DNA from: an uncultured Gemmiger sp.
GTDB lineage: Bacteria; Bacillota; Clostridia; Oscillospirales; Ruminococcaceae
Assembly: GCA_944388165.1 (NCBI GenBank)
Contig: CALXHS010000023.1
Location: 38,500-102,499, forward strand
Direction: 5' to 3'
DNA: 64,000 nucleotides
The position numbers were made by a program, and so were the translations under genes. Shown here in pieces: positions 34,267 to 43,889 of this stretch. Each line of letters begins with the position of its first letter. Position 1 is the first letter of the stretch. The notes beneath the pieces are model-generated. The model ran no database searches and was not told the origin of the DNA. It saw only the letters and a list, made by a program, of their open reading frames with translations.

Positions 34267-34734
34267 TCAGTGCTCCTTTCCGGGCAAAGATGCTTCTGCC
34301 CCGGTTTCGGCGGTGCTGCATATATATCGTGCCCATGCCTGCGCCAGGGCTGTTCCCAGGCCGGGATTGGTGGTCAGCACACAGAACTGGGAGGGGGGCA
34401 GAGCAAAACGGAAATAATATTCCATGGCAGGGCACAGGTCGTCGGCATCCTCCGGCAAAAGCGCCTGGGGCCAGGATACAAACACCCCGTCCGGAGGAGC
34501 AAATCCCTCCATCTCCCAGCGCAGCAGCTGGCGGCAGAGCTCCCCCTTTCGCAGCTGGGACCGTGTGAGCCAGAGTATGTTGTCCGTTTGTTTTTCCACA
34601 TTGCGGTGGAACGCTGCAAAGCATTCCGCCGGCAGCAGGAATACCTTGACCTGATGGGGCGAAGTCTTGGGTGGAAGTTCCAGGCAGACCGGGGCCGGAG
34701 GTCTGGTCCCGGGAATAAACTGCTGTAAAAACAT
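34267..34734 (-). CDS. Unknown 155-aa protein
   Basis: I recognise no family. The start at 34734 has AAAGGAGG 6 bp upstream and the reading frame is free of in-frame stops. The sequence is soluble-looking with several aromatic residues: MFLQQFIPGTRPP, LWLTRSQLRKGELCRQLLRWEMEGF, PAMEYYFRFALPPSQFCVL and a short Cys-containing tail. No motif is obvious. It follows the cysteine-rich peptide gene by 56 bp in the same direction and is the last leftward gene of the signalling island, so it may share a transcript with the kinase-NTPase gene. Confidence 0.7.
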   Translation of the reverse strand: MFLQQFIPGTRPPAPVCLELPPKTSPHQVKVFLLPAECFAAFHRNVEKQTDNILWLTRSQLRKGELCRQLLRWEMEGFAPPDGVFVSWPQALLPEDADDLCPAMEYYFRFALPPSQFCVLTTNPGLGTALAQAWARYICSTAETGAEASLPGKEH

Positions 34735-34790
34735 GGAAATCCTCCTTTCATAAACGGAAACGGGAAAAAAGGGGGCAGCCGGGGGCCGGC

Positions 34791-34934
34791 TCAGTATACG
34801 TTTTCGGTGCCTTCGGTGAAATAGCGGCAACCGTTGTCGGTGGGATAGCAGTAGCACTTGTAGCAGGAGCAGTACCCCTTGGAATACATTCCCTCATAGG
34901 TGAAATAGCTGCAGTTTCCACATACACACATCAT
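34791..34934 (-). CDS. Small cysteine-rich peptide, 47 aa
   Basis: The frame starts at ATG 34934 with AAAGGAGAG upstream. It has eight Cys in 47 residues: CVCGNC, then GYCSCYKCYCY and one more Cys. Most are spaced CxC or CxxC, a pattern for metal binding or disulphides. There is no signal peptide. I know no named family. It is too short to appear in routine gene calls. The good ribosome site and position between two same-strand genes support it as real. Confidence 0.75.
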   Translation of the reverse strand: MMCVCGNCSYFTYEGMYSKGYCSCYKCYCYPTDNGCRYFTEGTENVY

Positions 34935-35153
34935 AAAAATCTCTCCTTTGTTTTGTATGAGCCTGGTGGCCTTGCGGATGGTCCAGAAGTTCCAAACTCT
35001 GTCTTTACTATAAAAAGTTCGGTGAATCGGCCTGGGGAAAAAAGAGAGAATTTATAAGAAAAATACCGGATATTTATATTGTTTTAGTCGGAAAGGTTGA
35101 CTACAAACGTAAAAATTTCCGGGTTATGACGGCAACTTTATTGAGAATTATAT

Positions 35154-38100
35154 TTACAGGAAAATGGTCTCGGTATCCGGACATGGGTGCAGTAGGGTTT
35201 CCGGCTGCAAAAGGGAGTCCGGTTCTGCGGCGGGAACAAGGGTTTCGGCCTGTTCCAGAAGCAGGGGAGACAGCACACAGGGCACAAAAGCGTTGCCTGG
35301 GTGGGGAATGTACCGGGTATAGGAGGTGAGCAGGCGATTCAGCGGTACGGTGCAGCGCATCTCCTCCACTGTGCCGGAAAGCAGAAATCCATCCTTGTGC
35401 CCGGCGCAAACAGCAATGACCCGGTCTCCGTCCCGCACCATTGCCTCGATCTGGGAAGAGGCGATGACCATCTGCTCCACCTTGCTGTTGCGGATATCCC
35501 AGATAATGACAAGATAGGGCTTCAGATCGGAGCGTATGTAGAGTTTTCCGTTGGCGTATACCCGGTGGTTCAGGACCGCAACGGGGGATTGTTCGGCCTC
35601 CTCAAAGGCTTTCTTTTCTGCATAGGGGGTGTCCTGCGGCCAGCGCTCGGATGCCAGCAGCTGGAATTTGTTCATGTTATACCGGACCGAGTTCCGGACA
35701 TTGCCCTGGGTGTCACAGGCGATGATCCAGTATTCCTGCTCGTAGCCTGGAACGATCAGCTCCAGCCCCATGCCTACCTGAAACTCTATCAGGAAGCCAT
35801 CCGGCAAGGGGGCCGGTGTACCTGTCAGCAGCTGGGCGTAGTTGCCGGGACCCCGCGCATTGCGCAGGATTTCCCACAGGCGATACCGCTTCTCGGTCCA
35901 TAGGGGACCCCGACGGATGTCGTACAACAGAAAGCTGTTGTCCCGCTCCTCCAGGCGCATGTCTCCGCAGGACTGCAGAAGAGCGGGCAGGGAAGTATCG
36001 TAGGGGAGCACCTCCCACAGAGGGGAACCTTCTTCCGGAGAAAACCGCGGGGCCAGCTCCAACAGGGTACGCCCCAGCAACCGGTGCAGGCACAGCCTGT
36101 TGCGTTTGTCGGAGGTCAGCCACTCCCTTTCTGAAAGGAAGCAGCCTTGCAGTTCGTCCATCCGATCGATGGAAAATCGTGTCTGTTGGTCCGGCAGAGG
36201 GGCGCCGGTCCGCAGGTCAAAGTCCAGGCAGACGGCGAAAATGTCCGCACGCTTGGATGAATAAAAGACTTGGACCCGTCCGGTGTCGGGGCACAGGGCG
36301 GCGCGCATGACCCGGCAGCAGTCCTGCGGCAGGGCCAGGGATACCATCCGGTTGTGGGCGTCAAAGACCGCCACGCGAGTTTCGCCGGCCATCAGAAGAA
36401 AGTTGTCCCGCCAGTCCATCCAGCAGAGCCTGGGGGGAAGCGGCAGTACCGCCACCTGCTCCAGGCAGGAATCCCGGGGCAGGCGGGCAGGACCTTCCGG
36501 TCCCAGCAGCCGGGCTGCGGACAAGCAGAAAAAAGAAACGGGCAGGTTGCGCAGGTCACAGCCGGAAAGATCCCCGCCCCGCTCATAGGCCCAGGCCAGG
36601 GCGAGGGCGGGCCGCAGACCGGCGCGCCAGGGACCGGGGTCCTGGGAGTAGAATGTCACCAGCCGCTGCAAAAGGCTGTGCGGCAAAGAAAAGCGCTGCA
36701 AGAAAGCCCAAGCCTCATCGGGCAGAAGATCCTTCTGGGCGGGTTCGGGTATGGGGTGGCAGGGGGCCAGTTCCGCCAGGAAAAACAGGAGCGGCTGCGG
36801 GTCAGGTGGGGCATGCCGAAGGGTTTCGATCAGCTGGTCAAAGGAACCTTCGGCGGCGAAAAACAGTGCTGTTCCCAAGCACCGCAGGGTCGGTTCCATG
36901 GCATAGCCCGCACCCCGGGGAACTATCAGGTCCAGGGAACGGCAGAGTACTACAAAGGCTTCCCGCTGTTCTTTTTTTCGGGGCAAAAGGCCGGATTCGT
37001 CCGAGAGAGAAAAGTCGGTCCGCCCCTGGCGGTACAGCTGGAAACACAGGGGCAGAAAGTAGGACAGCAGCATCTGCTGGGCTTGGGCGGGAGAGATGCC
37101 GGACGGAGCAGAGCGGCAGCGGTCCCACAGGGCCAAGATCCGCAGCTGGGTAGCGGTGACGGTCTTCTGGCTTTCCCGGGTCAGCCCGCAAAACAGTTTG
37201 TGGGGCAGATATTCCAGGGCGGCGGAGCACAGGAGGAACCGGGCCAGTCGCTGATACCAGTCGCCCTTTTCAGGAGAAGGCAGGCTGTCGGGAAGCTCGC
37301 CTTCGTGGGGGACGGTATACAGCACCGGCAGCCCCAGGGCGGGGGCTGCCCGCCCTGCGGTCACCACTTGCATGCAGGCAAAGGAGCACAGTTCCCGTAT
37401 TTGGTGGGTCAGGCTGCTGTTTTCACCGCACAGGGCAGGGTCCAGGTGATCCAGAAACAGGCAGAACCGGTATGCGGTTTCATTGGCAAACAGGTGGCGC
37501 AAAGCGGCAGGGGCGTCCGGCACATCCTCCTGCAGATAGGTCAGATAGGTTTCTCCCACAAAGCGCAGCAGGGCGTCCGGATCGGTGGGGTCGAACCGGT
37601 CCAGAGGCAGATACAGAGGAATAGTCCGGGGACTCTCCAGCAGCTGGCCGAAGGCATGGCGCAGCAGGCAGGTCTTGCCCATCCCCACCGGCCCCTGGAT
37701 GCAAAAGGATTTCCCTTTGTGCAGGCAGGTGCCCAGAGCGGCAATCCCGTTTCGGTCCGGACGTACCCAGGTAAGGGTCTCCGGGTCCAGCATGCCGCTC
37801 TGAGAGGAAAGGTAAGGCAGAGCTTCCTTCTCGATGTAGTTGCGGGGCGCGACGGGGGAGTACCGGTCCCAGAGCTGGATCCACTGCTGGGCACACAGGC
37901 GCAGGGATTCCGGGTGCAGGCCGGTGCGCTGTACGATCTGCTGCAGGGTTTCCAGCTGACAAATAAAATTGTTGTCGCGGTCGGTGGGGAGGGTGATGTT
38001 GCAGTCAGCTAGCTGGCCGAGTACAAAGTCCGCTGTTGCCCGGCGCACACCGTAAGGTAATTCTGCCAGCTCCCGGTCCAGAGTCGCCCGCAAGGCTTCC

Positions 38101-38942
38101 TCGGTCATGCTGTCCGCTGTCTGCCCGGTCAGAGCCCAGAACAGGGACATGGTCAGGGCGTAGATGTCATCTGCCGGGTCCAGCGCCTGCAGCGCCCGGC
38201 GGCACACCTGTGCCCGGGCCTGGATCTCGTTGTCGGGCAGCCGGCAGTCCAGAGCTTCCTGCAGGGCAGCCATGGCCTGCCCCACCTTCTGGACGTTTCC
38301 TGTCCAGAAGCCTGGCGTGCCGCAGACATGGCTGTATTGTTCCAGCAACGTCCGGGGGCTCTGGTCGGGGCTCAGCGACTCCGGAGCAAAGGCTGAGCCA
38401 AAATCGATCAGCCGGATTCCGGCCATCCGCTGCACGGGATGCTGCCCAGCCAGCACCCAGATGTTGGTGGGCTTGATATCGCAGTGCAGGATGGTGGGGT
38501 GCGCCTGGTGGATGGCCTGCAGGGCGTAGGCGGCTTCTGAAATGATCTCCAGCACCCGCTCCAGGTAGGTGGGCAGGTCCTGAGTCTCTTCGGGAAAAGA
38601 ATCCGGCCAAGGCCGTACGCCGTTGCGCCAGCGGGCCCGGTATTCCGCCAAGGTCCAGCCAGTCACCGTATCCATCCGCAGAATGGTGCGGTCGGGCCCC
38701 TCTTCCACCCGGCAGTCAAACACAAAGTCGTTGTTGCTCACCGCACGGCCGGCATCGTCCCGCTGTACGGCCAGCAATCGCATGGTATCGGCTTCCCGGC
38801 CGGCCTCCCGGCGGGTGAAGTCCACATCATCGAAATCAGCAAAAAAAATCTTTTCAATGAACACGCGGTCATCCTGCAGCGTGGCCCGGACCAGTGTGTT
38901 GCCAAGACCGGACAGTTTGCGCGTGAACAGTTTATCGCTCAT
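35154..38942 (-). CDS. Protein kinase / STAND-like NTPase / propeller-like multidomain protein, 1262 aa
   Basis: Residues 1-300 are a Hanks-type kinase domain: catalytic loop HCDIKPTNIW (153-162), LIDFGSAF (178-185) and an APE-like CGTPGFW (208-213). The ATP Lys is probably K31 in FIEKIFF. The region 400-560 is a P-loop NTPase with Walker A GPVGMGKT (417-424) and a Walker B-like FCLFLDHLD, of STAND/AAA type. About 850-1260 has repeated strand patterns (FLLMAGETRVAVFDAHNRMV, LYIRSDLKPYLVIIWDIRN) resembling a beta-propeller sensor. That plan resembles STAND signalling or defence proteins. The start at 38942 has AAAGGAGCC upstream. It follows the 560-aa gene by 54 bp, so they are co-transcribed. 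Confidence 0.85.
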   Translation of the reverse strand: MSDKLFTRKLSGLGNTLVRATLQDDRVFIEKIFFADFDDVDFTRREAGREADTMRLLAVQRDDAGRAVSNNDFVFDCRVEEGPDRTILRMDTVTGWTLAEYRARWRNGVRPWPDSFPEETQDLPTYLERVLEIISEAAYALQAIHQAHPTILHCDIKPTNIWVLAGQHPVQRMAGIRLIDFGSAFAPESLSPDQSPRTLLEQYSHVCGTPGFWTGNVQKVGQAMAALQEALDCRLPDNEIQARAQVCRRALQALDPADDIYALTMSLFWALTGQTADSMTEEALRATLDRELAELPYGVRRATADFVLGQLADCNITLPTDRDNNFICQLETLQQIVQRTGLHPESLRLCAQQWIQLWDRYSPVAPRNYIEKEALPYLSSQSGMLDPETLTWVRPDRNGIAALGTCLHKGKSFCIQGPVGMGKTCLLRHAFGQLLESPRTIPLYLPLDRFDPTDPDALLRFVGETYLTYLQEDVPDAPAALRHLFANETAYRFCLFLDHLDPALCGENSSLTHQIRELCSFACMQVVTAGRAAPALGLPVLYTVPHEGELPDSLPSPEKGDWYQRLARFLLCSAALEYLPHKLFCGLTRESQKTVTATQLRILALWDRCRSAPSGISPAQAQQMLLSYFLPLCFQLYRQGRTDFSLSDESGLLPRKKEQREAFVVLCRSLDLIVPRGAGYAMEPTLRCLGTALFFAAEGSFDQLIETLRHAPPDPQPLLFFLAELAPCHPIPEPAQKDLLPDEAWAFLQRFSLPHSLLQRLVTFYSQDPGPWRAGLRPALALAWAYERGGDLSGCDLRNLPVSFFCLSAARLLGPEGPARLPRDSCLEQVAVLPLPPRLCWMDWRDNFLLMAGETRVAVFDAHNRMVSLALPQDCCRVMRAALCPDTGRVQVFYSSKRADIFAVCLDFDLRTGAPLPDQQTRFSIDRMDELQGCFLSEREWLTSDKRNRLCLHRLLGRTLLELAPRFSPEEGSPLWEVLPYDTSLPALLQSCGDMRLEERDNSFLLYDIRRGPLWTEKRYRLWEILRNARGPGNYAQLLTGTPAPLPDGFLIEFQVGMGLELIVPGYEQEYWIIACDTQGNVRNSVRYNMNKFQLLASERWPQDTPYAEKKAFEEAEQSPVAVLNHRVYANGKLYIRSDLKPYLVIIWDIRNSKVEQMVIASSQIEAMVRDGDRVIAVCAGHKDGFLLSGTVEEMRCTVPLNRLLTSYTRYIPHPGNAFVPCVLSPLLLEQAETLVPAAEPDSLLQPETLLHPCPDTETIFL

Positions 38943-38996
38943 GCGTTATCGGCTCCTTTTTTCGCAAAAAGGGGGGGAGGGCGTAACCCCGGCAGA

Positions 38997-40679
38997 TCAG
39001 TCGTGGAGCCCTGCCAACGGAGCATGAGATCCGGCCTTGAGCCGGGCAAACACCGCGTCGATGGCGGCCAGATGGCCTGAATATTCGCTGGCGTCCTGGC
39101 CCAGCGCTTCCCGACCGGCCTGGGGGTCCCGGACGGTCTGTTCGCAGACCTGCAGCGCCTTTAGGAACAGCGTCTTGCGCTGAGTGGCGGGCAGATCAGC
39201 CGCCAGGGCCGCCTTCAGGGATGCATCGAAAGAAAGAAAGTCTTCCAGCGGGCTCAGACCGCAGCGGTTCAGAATATCGGTATATTCCTCCCCGGCACCG
39301 TTCAGCCGCAAGGCAAGCTGTTCCCGCTGGGGCAGCTGGCGGGCGCACAGGTCCTCCGCCAACAGCAAAAACAGCAGGAACATGTTGCGGTCCAGGTCGG
39401 CTTCGCCGCACAGTACCCGGACCAGATAGCTGCCGCTATGGGCAAACAGATCGCTCATGGCTTTCTGGTGGGACGGGCTGTCCTTCTCCCTGCTGCTGTT
39501 CTGGCCATCCTCGCCTGGGTCCAGCATGCCCAGCAGCAGCCGGGTCACCCCGCTCAGGTACAGGGGACGCTGCGCCCAGTGCTCTTTGGCCAGGGTCAGG
39601 CGCTGTTCCGGGTTGGTCGTCTGCGGGGCATCCTGACCATAAAAATAGAAGAAGGGCAGCAGCGCATCGGACAGCAGCTGCCAGCGCTTTTTCTCCATCA
39701 GCTCTTTCCGCAGCTCTTTCTCCGCTTCGATGGTACGTCCCTGGGAAAAGAGCGCCACCAGAACCGCAGGATATTCAAACCATTCTTCGCAGCCATCTGC
39801 CCCGATGCACAGTTCCTTTTCGTACAGAATGTCCCGCAGCCGGAACATCCCCTCCTGCTTGGGGTAGCGGGCGGGGGACAGCTGTACCGTCACCTGGGCC
39901 AGAGCGGTGTAAAAGGGGTCCAGGGCCCGGACCAGAGCCCGGACCAGGTAGTTGGTGGCTGTCAGACGATTCTGCACAAAGGTGGCGGCGGACTTGTCCA
40001 GAAAAATCTTCCAGTATTGGAACAGACAGTCCCTGACTGCCTGTTCCCCATGCAGAGCGGGCAGTTTCTGGCGGACCGCCTGGACGGCCTTGGTCATATT
40101 GCCGGTCACGCCGGCGGTGACTACATAGGTGGAGCCATCCTGCCGGAATGCTTCTGTCATATAGTCGGTCAAAGCCTGGTAGGTACAACGGCCCTGTTGA
40201 ATGGCCAGGCCCAGACGGAACTGGGCCTCCTTCTGCTGCCGGGCGGCCTGGTCGTCGGCAGAGGAGGTGTCCAGATGTTCCTGCACTGCCAGGTCGGCCA
40301 TCTCCTGCAGTTCCCTGACCCACTTCTGGCGTAGCTCTTCCAGTTCCTTCTGGGGCATGATCAGGGCGTTGTCCAGGTCCTTGTTCAGGCTGAGCAGGTA
40401 GACCACGGCGGCTTCCTTGCCGTTGCGGGTGTACAGCCGGGGCTGCCGGGCGGCGGTCAGCAGTCTCTGCACCCTGTCCAGAGACTGGCCCTGACGCACG
40501 CCGTTCCGTATGATGCGCAGGCGGCCCTCCCGGGGCGCGTCTGCGGCGGCACCGGCGTTGATTTCTGGGTCGGACAGGATACGGGCAAACTGTGCGGGCG
40601 TCAGTTCCACAGGGTCAGTGAACGCTTCCCATCCTCCGGCACGGTTGGCAAGCACCCCCAAAAAGCGCGTGAAATTCAT
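38997..40679 (-). CDS. Unknown 560-aa helical protein of the signalling island
   Basis: I do not recognise a family. The protein is helical, charged and soluble, with no membrane segments, and long helices such as LEELRQKWVRELQEMADLAVQEHL and QAARQQKEAQFRLGLAIQQGRC. A small hydrophobic SGSYLVRVL and a middle LVRALVRALDPFYTALAQV are visible. The start (40679) follows AAGGAGCG and a good promoter. It is the first gene of the leftward unit and is directly followed by the kinase-NTPase gene. An adaptor or effector role for that protein is inferred. Confidence 0.75.
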   Translation of the reverse strand: MNFTRFLGVLANRAGGWEAFTDPVELTPAQFARILSDPEINAGAAADAPREGRLRIIRNGVRQGQSLDRVQRLLTAARQPRLYTRNGKEAAVVYLLSLNKDLDNALIMPQKELEELRQKWVRELQEMADLAVQEHLDTSSADDQAARQQKEAQFRLGLAIQQGRCTYQALTDYMTEAFRQDGSTYVVTAGVTGNMTKAVQAVRQKLPALHGEQAVRDCLFQYWKIFLDKSAATFVQNRLTATNYLVRALVRALDPFYTALAQVTVQLSPARYPKQEGMFRLRDILYEKELCIGADGCEEWFEYPAVLVALFSQGRTIEAEKELRKELMEKKRWQLLSDALLPFFYFYGQDAPQTTNPEQRLTLAKEHWAQRPLYLSGVTRLLLGMLDPGEDGQNSSREKDSPSHQKAMSDLFAHSGSYLVRVLCGEADLDRNMFLLFLLLAEDLCARQLPQREQLALRLNGAGEEYTDILNRCGLSPLEDFLSFDASLKAALAADLPATQRKTLFLKALQVCEQTVRDPQAGREALGQDASEYSGHLAAIDAVFARLKAGSHAPLAGLHD

Positions 40680-40708
40680 GATCCAATCGCTCCTTCTAAA
40701 TTATTTTT

Positions 40709-40737
40709 ATTATACATTTTGTTGTGGGGTCGTGCAA
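40709..40737 (-). promoter_or_regulatory. Promoter of the leftward signalling unit
   Basis: On the minus strand TTGCAC and TATAAT are separated by exactly 17 bp, about 30 bp before the 560-aa gene start. The rightward Lon-like gene begins 81 bp away, so both units share this control region. Confidence 0.85.
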
Positions 40738-40818
40738 CAGAGCAAAAAATAGCCGGGCCGGGAAGCTGGATTTTTTATAGTGAAAGTGAAACATGCAAAC
40801 AAGAAAGGAGAATTCTAG

Positions 40819-41757
40819 ATGGCTGCGAAAGACACGCAAGAAATACTGTCCGTCATCTCTCATGAATGTCTCGATAAGACCGGTATGGGCAGGAAATCCT
40901 TTGTTTTGGAAATCCCGGATGGTCAGGTAAGGCGGGTCACCCCACCGCTCTATATCTCGGGAATCCTGCTGGATGAAATCAGCTGTGAAATTTACAAGCC
41001 GGGTGCAGAGCGGGACACACCGGTGAAGTTCAGTTACTATACACCGTCCGACCTCTATCTGCCGCCCCACTCGCTGATCCAGCTCATGGGGCTGCGGTGG
41101 ATGGGCACCTGCCTGGTGGCAGATACCGTCCTGCACTTCACCCCCCGGGACGATTACACCCGGATGGGAAGCTACGGGGAAAGGAACAGCATCTGGACCT
41201 GGCTGGCGCCGGACCCTGCTATCCTGTGCAAGAGGTCGGAAAAAGGGTGGCCCTGCATCGGAGTGTACTGCAGTTCCGGACGGGAAGAGCTCCCCCGCAA
41301 GACGCAGACGCTGCCCACAAAACCGCTGCCGCCCACCGCACCTCCCCCCGTTACCCGCACAGAGTCGGCGCAACTGCCCCGCCATGGGGCAGATAACGAC
41401 AATCCTCCGGCGGACCCGGTGCTCCGGCGCTTCACCGGGTTCCTGCAGGCCCATGCCTGCCGGGAGGACCGGGAAGAACCAGATCCGGGGGCGCTTCCGG
41501 CCGGGACCGGCAAGGATACTCTCAGGACACTGTACGAGGAGAACCGGTCTCTTTACAGTCCCGAGGTACAGAGGGAACTGGAGCACATATTGAAAAGTGC
41601 CTTTATGCTGGGAGAAAAGCCCCTGCGCCGTGCCCGCGATCTGCTGCGCTATATGCCTACCGTCGCGCAAGGACTTTTACCCCCATTCCGGAAGAGCCGC
41701 TGCGCGCCGCGCTGGAGCGGGCCCTTCCCGGGCAGGACACCATCATCGGCTGTGTGA
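40819..41757 (+). CDS. N-terminal part of Lon-like protein (before frameshift)
   Basis: The first 300 or so residues belong to the same protein as the next frame. It starts MAAKDTQEILSVISHECLDKTG with AAAGGAGAA upstream. The in-frame ending after RDLLRYMPTVAQGLLPP is off-frame nonsense (FRKSRCAPRW). In the other frame at 41685 the sequence reads IPEEPLRAALERALPGQDTIIG and runs into the next gene. A missing C in the 5-C run at 41680-41684 would cause this. The N-terminal region has no known domain and a low-complexity proline-rich spacer (KPLPPTAPPPVTR). It probably serves as a target- or partner-binding arm. Confidence 0.7.
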   Translation: MAAKDTQEILSVISHECLDKTGMGRKSFVLEIPDGQVRRVTPPLYISGILLDEISCEIYKPGAERDTPVKFSYYTPSDLYLPPHSLIQLMGLRWMGTCLVADTVLHFTPRDDYTRMGSYGERNSIWTWLAPDPAILCKRSEKGWPCIGVYCSSGREELPRKTQTLPTKPLPPTAPPPVTRTESAQLPRHGADNDNPPADPVLRRFTGFLQAHACREDREEPDPGALPAGTGKDTLRTLYEENRSLYSPEVQRELEHILKSAFMLGEKPLRRARDLLRYMPTVAQGLLPPFRKSRCAPRWSGPFPGRTPSSAV

Positions 41758-43889
41758 TGTCCGCTGTCCATGTGTCCAACATGACCTGTAAACCCCTGAC
41801 CCTGCTGTTGCTGGACGCGGAAGAGATCACCGCCCGGGAAATTATCCACTGCCTGTACAGCACGATGCCGGGAGCGGCCTATCTTGACGGCAGCCTGGGG
41901 GCGCTGAACCTGGTGGGCGTAGAGAGCTGCTATGAAGGAGCCGTCATCGGTCAGACCATCCGCAAGCTGGACGGGCCGCTTCTGTGCATCGAAAAGCTGG
42001 ATGCAGTGTACTGGCGGGCGCAGGATAACAAAGATTCCGCCGCGCCCTGCTTCAATGCGCTGTTCAGCGGTCGCACTTTCTGTGATCGTTTCCTGAGGGT
42101 GACGGTACGGTATTACGGCCATATTGTGGCTCAGGCCGCCGACCTGGAGCTGAAATACCGCTCACAGTTTGCCCGGGTCGTGGAGATCCCCGCGGATACC
42201 TACGAAGAAAAGATCTGCCGCCTGCAGGAAAAGGCCCGGGGCACCCCGCCCGCCTTTGTTCTGGACAAAGAGGTGGCGGAGAAAATCCTGAAAGAGTACG
42301 CTCCGGGGTCCATGAGCCGTGCGTTGCAATTTCTGGAACTTCTCCGCCTGTTTGCGGCAGATCTGGGGCGCCCTGTATGCTCCGGCGATCTGCCCGCCGC
42401 GTTGGGCGTACCTGCTCTGACCCGGGATGAACAGCTGATAGCTGATCTGGAAGGCTGCGCCGGGAATCTGCCCCAAGAAACGGCGCGGGAAGCTACTCAC
42501 CAGGCGCGGGTGCTGCTGAGTGTTTATACCCATGAGGGGGAGAAGGAAATGGCCCGCAGGATTCTTCGCACACTGGTGGACTACCAGAACGCCAGCCGCA
42601 GCATGGCCACGCCACATGGACCGCAGCTGCGCCGCGGCCTGGACGCCGAACTCCTGGGGCTGGAGGAGGAAAAAGAACTGGTGGTCCAGACACTGTGCGC
42701 ACATCGTCGCCGCATTCTCTTCTTTGTGGGGGCACCGGGCACCGGAAAAACCGCCCTGGCCCGCACTCTGGCCAAGGCCTCCGGACGTGCGCTGGTGCGC
42801 ATCGACATGGCGGCCCTGCACCCCGAGCAGCTCACCGGCCTGGCCCCCATTATGGGGCAAGGTGGGCAGGAAAGTGTTCTGGTGCGTCGTATTGCCCGGG
42901 CGGGGCGGCCGGCGGTGATTCTGCTGGATGAGATCGACAAGGCACAGCCCAAGGTGATGGAGTGCCTGCTGGAACTCTTTGAAAATCAGCGGATTTTTTC
43001 GGACGGATTGATCGGCCGGGTGGATATGAGCAATCACCTGATCGTACTGAGCGGCAATTCCCTGAAGGTCAGCCGCCCGCTGCTGGACCGCTGTCGGATC
43101 ATCACTATGCGTCCTTATACCCCGGAAGAAAAAGAAGCAATCCTGCGGCGGAAGTGGCAGGAGGCGCTGGAGGCGGAAGGCCAGGCCTTCCGCCCGTTGA
43201 GTGAGGAGCTGGTGCACTGTGCAGTGCGCCGCTGCGACACTGGCGGTGTCCGGGATGTTGAGAACATGGCTGAGTTCCTGGTCCGGCAGGTCTGTGCAGG
43301 AAAGCCCCTGCCCTGCACCGGGCAAGAGTTGGGTCGCCTGCTGGGCAGCTTCCTGCCCGATCTGCCTGTGATCCGGGAGCCTGGGAATGTGTACTGCCTG
43401 GCCGCACTGGAAAACGGTGGCGGGATGGTCAACCCGCTTCTGATCCGGGAAAACCCTGCACCGGGTGCGCCCTGCCTGCAGATATTGGGCATGCAGGGAA
43501 AAAGTATACAGGAAAGTGCACGGATGGCTCTGATGTGGGGCTCCTGCTGGTTGCGGCAGGCTTTGCCGCCGCTGATCATGGCCATGGATGCTTCGGAAAA
43601 GGACGGACCCAGTGGTGGGCTGGCCATGGCGTTGGCCTGTTACAGCCTGCAGACCGGCCGCATCCTGGAAGGAGTAGCAGCCACCGGGGAGCTGATGCTG
43701 GACGGTACGGTGCTGGCAGTGGGGGGGCGTACCTTCCAAATTGATCGGCGCAGTGCGCCGCACGCCTACGGTGCACACCATCTTTTTGCCTGCGGCCAAC
43801 CGGACGGACATTCCGCCCCGGCTGCTGAGGGAGACGGAGAAAGCAGGACTCCGGCTGCATTTTTTGGATACGGTTCAGCAGGCCATTGA
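41754..43889 (+). CDS. Lon-like AAA+ protease (main part, C-terminus frameshifted)
   Basis: The frame holds a first AAA-like domain with no P-loop Lys (LTLLLLDAEEITAREI, LLCIEKLDAV). A second is a standard Lon-type AAA+ module with Walker A GAPGTGKT (325-332), Walker B VILLDEID (387-394) and Lon sensor regions. The S16 protease domain has the catalytic Ser in KDGPSGG (S619) and ATGELMLDGTVLAVGG. The catalytic Lys is lost because a 7-G run at 43721-43727 shifts frame; removing one G gives VGGVPSKLIGAV, restoring the Lys, and then HTIFLPAANRTDIPP to a stop at 43950. The ATG here is not the true start; see the previous entry. No Lon N-terminal (LAN) domain is present, so it is a Lon-related regulator of the island, not housekeeping Lon. 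Confidence 0.83.
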   Translation: MMSAVHVSNMTCKPLTLLLLDAEEITAREIIHCLYSTMPGAAYLDGSLGALNLVGVESCYEGAVIGQTIRKLDGPLLCIEKLDAVYWRAQDNKDSAAPCFNALFSGRTFCDRFLRVTVRYYGHIVAQAADLELKYRSQFARVVEIPADTYEEKICRLQEKARGTPPAFVLDKEVAEKILKEYAPGSMSRALQFLELLRLFAADLGRPVCSGDLPAALGVPALTRDEQLIADLEGCAGNLPQETAREATHQARVLLSVYTHEGEKEMARRILRTLVDYQNASRSMATPHGPQLRRGLDAELLGLEEEKELVVQTLCAHRRRILFFVGAPGTGKTALARTLAKASGRALVRIDMAALHPEQLTGLAPIMGQGGQESVLVRRIARAGRPAVILLDEIDKAQPKVMECLLELFENQRIFSDGLIGRVDMSNHLIVLSGNSLKVSRPLLDRCRIITMRPYTPEEKEAILRRKWQEALEAEGQAFRPLSEELVHCAVRRCDTGGVRDVENMAEFLVRQVCAGKPLPCTGQELGRLLGSFLPDLPVIREPGNVYCLAALENGGGMVNPLLIRENPAPGAPCLQILGMQGKSIQESARMALMWGSCWLRQALPPLIMAMDASEKDGPSGGLAMALACYSLQTGRILEGVAATGELMLDGTVLAVGGRTFQIDRRSAPHAYGAHHLFACGQPDGHSAPAAEGDGESRTPAAFFGYGSAGH

